Part shown: positions 4,954 to 5,335 of the stretch, one piece after another
Position numbering within the stretch: position 1 is the first letter of the stretch
Layout: each line of letters opens with the position of its first letter
Assembly (NCBI GenBank): GCA_022793355.1
Contig: JAAWCR010000066.1
Location: forward strand, 1-5,335
Source of the DNA: Lawsonibacter sp.
Lineage (GTDB): Bacteria > Bacillota > Clostridia > Oscillospirales > Oscillospiraceae
Reading direction: 5' to 3'
Length of the DNA: 5,335 nt
Made by a program: the position numbers and the translations under genes
The notes under the pieces: generated by a model
What the model was told of the DNA's origin: nothing
Seen by the model: only the letters and a program-made list of their open reading frames with translations
Database searches by the model: none

Positions 4954-5026
4954 TGTAGGGGCCGCCGCCCTCGGCGGCCCACTTCTCAAATTTAGTTGCG
5001 GGGCGGCGAGGGCGCCACCCCCTACA
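4954..5026. repeat. 73-bp GC-rich inverted-repeat (MITE-like) element between topA and trmFO
   Basis: The element is bounded by TGTAGGGG (4954-4961) and its exact reverse complement CCCCTACA (5019-5026). Inside are two GC hairpins, a perfect 9-bp stem 4959-4967 with 4972-4980, and a 9-position stem 5000-5008 with 5013-5021 holding one C-A mismatch that becomes a U-G pair in the topA-trmFO transcript. An AT-richer joint (about 4981-4998) lies between. It fills the gap exactly, abutting the topA stop codon and the trmFO ribosome site. No T-tract follows the hairpins, so read-through into trmFO is expected. No direct target duplication is visible. Confidence 0.5.
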
Positions 5027-5335
5027 TTATGTTTTCTTGGCAGCCGTTACCTTCTTGGCTGTTGTCTTCTTCGCTGCCGTCTTCCGGGCTGCGGGCTTCT
5101 TTTCCGCCGCTGTTTTCGCGGTGGTTTTTTTCGCTGTCTTTTTGGCCGCCGGCTTTTTGGCGGCGGCCTTTTTCGGCTTCTCCGCCTCCTGGGCCGGGGC
5201 CGGCTCACTTTCGGCGGCGGGCTCCTTCTTTTTCCAGCCCCCGCGCTTCTCCTCGGGGGTAAAGTTGGCGCACGTCTCGTTGATGCAGTAGGGCTTTCTC
5301 GCCCCCTTGCCCGACTTTTTGAACATGGTCTGGCC
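5027..5335 (-). CDS. topA: DNA topoisomerase I (TopA), C-terminal end only
   Basis: TopA relaxes negatively supercoiled DNA. Only the last 102 residues are visible; the frame is open to the right edge and the start lies outside, so the internal ATG at 5324-5326 is not the start. The visible part opens with GQTMFKKSGKGARKPYC and CINETC, the second half of a C-terminal zinc-ribbon repeat as found in clostridial TopA. A short acidic/proline linker (AAESEPAPAQEAEKP) follows, then a tail of about 50 residues (5030-5179) made almost only of Lys, Ala and Thr, with 19 lysines, one arginine and one glutamate. Such tails bind DNA without sequence preference and are known to aid processivity in some actinobacterial TopA proteins. 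The assignment rests on the zinc-ribbon remnant and on trmFO lying directly downstream, as in Bacillus. Confidence 0.87.
   Translation of the reverse strand, partial: GQTMFKKSGKGARKPYCINETCANFTPEEKRGGWKKKEPAAESEPAPAQEAEKPKKAAAKKPAAKKTAKKTTAKTAAEKKPAARKTAAKKTTAKKVTAAKKT

Noticed and set aside
4959..4980. Terminator between topA and trmFO
   Set aside because: The hairpin is strong but followed on the minus strand by CTACAAGGAG, with no U-tract, and leads straight into the trmFO ribosome site.
5027..5326. Stand-alone 99-residue lysine-rich, histone-like protein
   Set aside because: The frame continues past the ATG to the window edge, and the zinc-ribbon remnant and downstream trmFO identify the end of TopA.
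1..5335. CRISPR array or tRNA/rRNA genes
   Set aside because: No regularly spaced direct repeats and no cloverleaf or rRNA signature were seen on either strand.

Overview
The window looks like a chromosomal segment of a GC-rich, spore-forming member of the class Clostridia, most likely the Oscillospiraceae (Flavonifractor/Pseudoflavonifractor-like). The grounds are the spoVA spore genes, the folate-type tRNA methyltransferase gene trmFO next to topA (a gene order known from Firmicutes), strong AGGAGG-type ribosome binding sites, and high-GC coding sequence with AT-rich promoters. The genus is inferred; the phylum-level placement is well supported.

Layout, left to right. Positions 1-1319 (+) hold the end of a spoVA operon: spoVAD, cut by the left edge, then spoVAE 9 bases later, closed by a textbook terminator at 1325-1358. 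A small PH/GRAM-fold protein gene (1358-1699, -) converges on that terminator. Positions 1700-2065 have no gene. They hold a long imperfect hairpin, a near-consensus plus-strand promoter followed at once by three back-to-back stem-loops (a candidate small RNA), a weaker minus-strand promoter, and a 28-bp perfect palindrome that acts as the plsX terminator.

Positions 2066-3351 (-) hold a two-gene operon, an XRE-family regulator followed by plsX, coupled by an ATGA overlap. Divergent from it is a 74-residue protein gene of unknown function (3422-3646, +). The 70 bases between the two start codons contain a consensus sigma-A promoter whose -10 box lies inside a perfect 14-bp inverted repeat; each arm is itself a pseudo-palindrome, and the arm centres are 21 bp apart. 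This is a convincing operator, presumably for the XRE protein. The small gene ends tail-to-tail with trmFO (3641-4942, -), overlapping it by 6 bases. Upstream of trmFO is the lysine/alanine-rich C-terminus of TopA (5027 to the window edge, -). A 73-bp GC-rich inverted-repeat element fills the topA-trmFO gap.

Most of the window is housekeeping: spore DPA transport, phospholipid synthesis, tRNA modification and DNA topology. The best candidates for something undescribed are (i) the XRE regulator, operator and 74-residue protein unit wired to plsX, where other Firmicutes use FapR, and (ii) the candidate structured RNA at about 1891-1970.
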